This document shows, piece after piece, positions 5,299-5,540 of a DNA stretch of 5,540 bases (position 1 is its first letter; the number at the start of each line of letters is the position of its first letter). The stretch lies in contig JAEZHS010000334.1 in assembly GCA_023436825.1 (NCBI GenBank), positions 1-5,540 of the forward strand. Reading direction: 5' to 3'. A program made the translations under genes and the position numbers. A model generated the notes under the pieces. That model was not told the DNA's origin. It was given only the letters and a program-made list of their open reading frames with translations, and did not search any database. Origin of the DNA: Pseudomonadota bacterium. Lineage in GTDB: Bacteria; Pseudomonadota; Alphaproteobacteria; Reyranellales; Reyranellaceae.

Positions 5299-5540
5299 AC
5301 GGAATATCGTCGTCGAGCTCGGCCTTGCCGCCGCGCGACGCCGGACGGCCGCCACCGCCGCCGCCACCGGAGGACCCGCCGCCGCCGAAGTCGTCATCCA
5401 TGCCGCCACCGCCGCCACCCTCACCGCCGCCGCCGCCGCGGCCGTCGAGCATGGTGAGGGCGCCGCCGAAACGCGGGATCACGACCTCGGTCGTGTAGCG
5501 CTCCTGGCCGCTCTGGTCGGTCCACTTGCGGGTCGAGAGC
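5294..5540 (-). CDS. ssb: Single-stranded DNA-binding protein, C-terminal part (partial, runs off right edge)
   Basis: The visible 81 residues begin [19 protein letters not shown] and continue [14 protein letters not shown]. This is the last strand region of the SSB OB-fold, with the conserved TRKW, YTTEV and MLDGR elements. A long linker made mostly of Gly with a few Asp, Ser and Met follows, and the protein ends in [10 protein letters not shown]. The acidic DDDIPF tip is the peptide by which bacterial SSB recruits replication, recombination and repair proteins. The N-terminal part of the OB-fold and the start codon lie beyond position 5540. SSB coats single-stranded DNA as a tetramer during replication and repair. 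It is upstream of, and co-directional with, the GNAT gene cluster. Confidence 0.96.
   Translation of the reverse strand, partial: LSTRKWTDQSGQERYTTEVVIPRFGGALTMLDGRGGGGGEGGGGGGMDDDFGGGGSSGGGGGGGRPASRGGKAELDDDIPF
5342..5445 (-). repeat. Low-complexity GGN-repeat tract encoding the SSB glycine linker
   Basis: On the plus strand this stretch is almost entirely GCC/ACC triplets, interrupted by a short block encoding MDDDF around 5388-5402. It encodes the runs of five to seven glycines in the SSB linker. Such triplet tracts are prone to in-frame length change by slippage, which would alter linker length without breaking the gene. Confidence 0.7.

Noticed and set aside
5342..5445. GCC-rich triplet array as a possible CRISPR or satellite repeat
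   Set aside because: It lies in frame within ssb and encodes the glycine linker. There are no spacers or fixed-length repeats.

Overview
This is a GC-rich chromosomal window, most likely from an alphaproteobacterium. The strongest taxonomic clues are at the two edges, both on the minus strand. The right edge holds the 3' part of ssb (single-stranded DNA-binding protein, glycine-rich linker, DDDIPF tip). The left edge holds what looks like the first 31 codons of gyrA (GTG start, proline-rich leader, then an HDIAPIT segment). An ssb-gyrA neighbourhood is, from memory, common in Alphaproteobacteria. Here the two are separated by about 5.2 kb. Genus cannot be fixed from the sequence alone.

Layout from left to right. 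(1) 1-95, minus: gyrA 5' end. (2) 96-271: divergent intergenic region with a possible gyrA promoter, a leader hairpin, an AT-rich patch and the ribosome binding site of the next gene. (3) 272-1353, plus: a two-gene unit of a HAD-family hydrolase (TTG start) and a DCC-family DUF393 protein, overlapping by 4 nt (ATGA). (4) 1384-5272, minus: four tightly packed genes running away from ssb. In transcription order these are a GNAT acetyltransferase, an amidohydrolase of the resorcylate/2,3-dihydroxybenzoate decarboxylase type, an Asp/Glu-racemase-superfamily protein, and a saccharopine-dehydrogenase-like/DUF4166 fusion. (5) 5294-5540, minus: ssb 3' part. The plus-strand and minus-strand units converge with only 30 bp between their stop codons.

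Gaps between the minus-strand genes are about 21, 13, 5 and 7 nt, counting the ssb-GNAT gap first. The four genes could therefore be read as one operon, possibly with read-through from ssb. The amidohydrolase and racemase-like protein are the most likely functional pair, acting on a small carboxylic acid or aromatic acid. The substrate cannot be read from the sequence. No integrase, transposase, tRNA, rRNA, CRISPR array or clear intrinsic terminator is visible.

The most notable points are these. The racemase-like protein lacks both catalytic cysteines of its superfamily. A 17-bp tandem duplication sits exactly on the ssb stop/GNAT start junction and creates a six-codon mini-ORF that overlaps the GNAT start. 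The metabolic cassette lies between ssb and gyrA. I did not find convincing evidence of a wholly new defence or mobile system.
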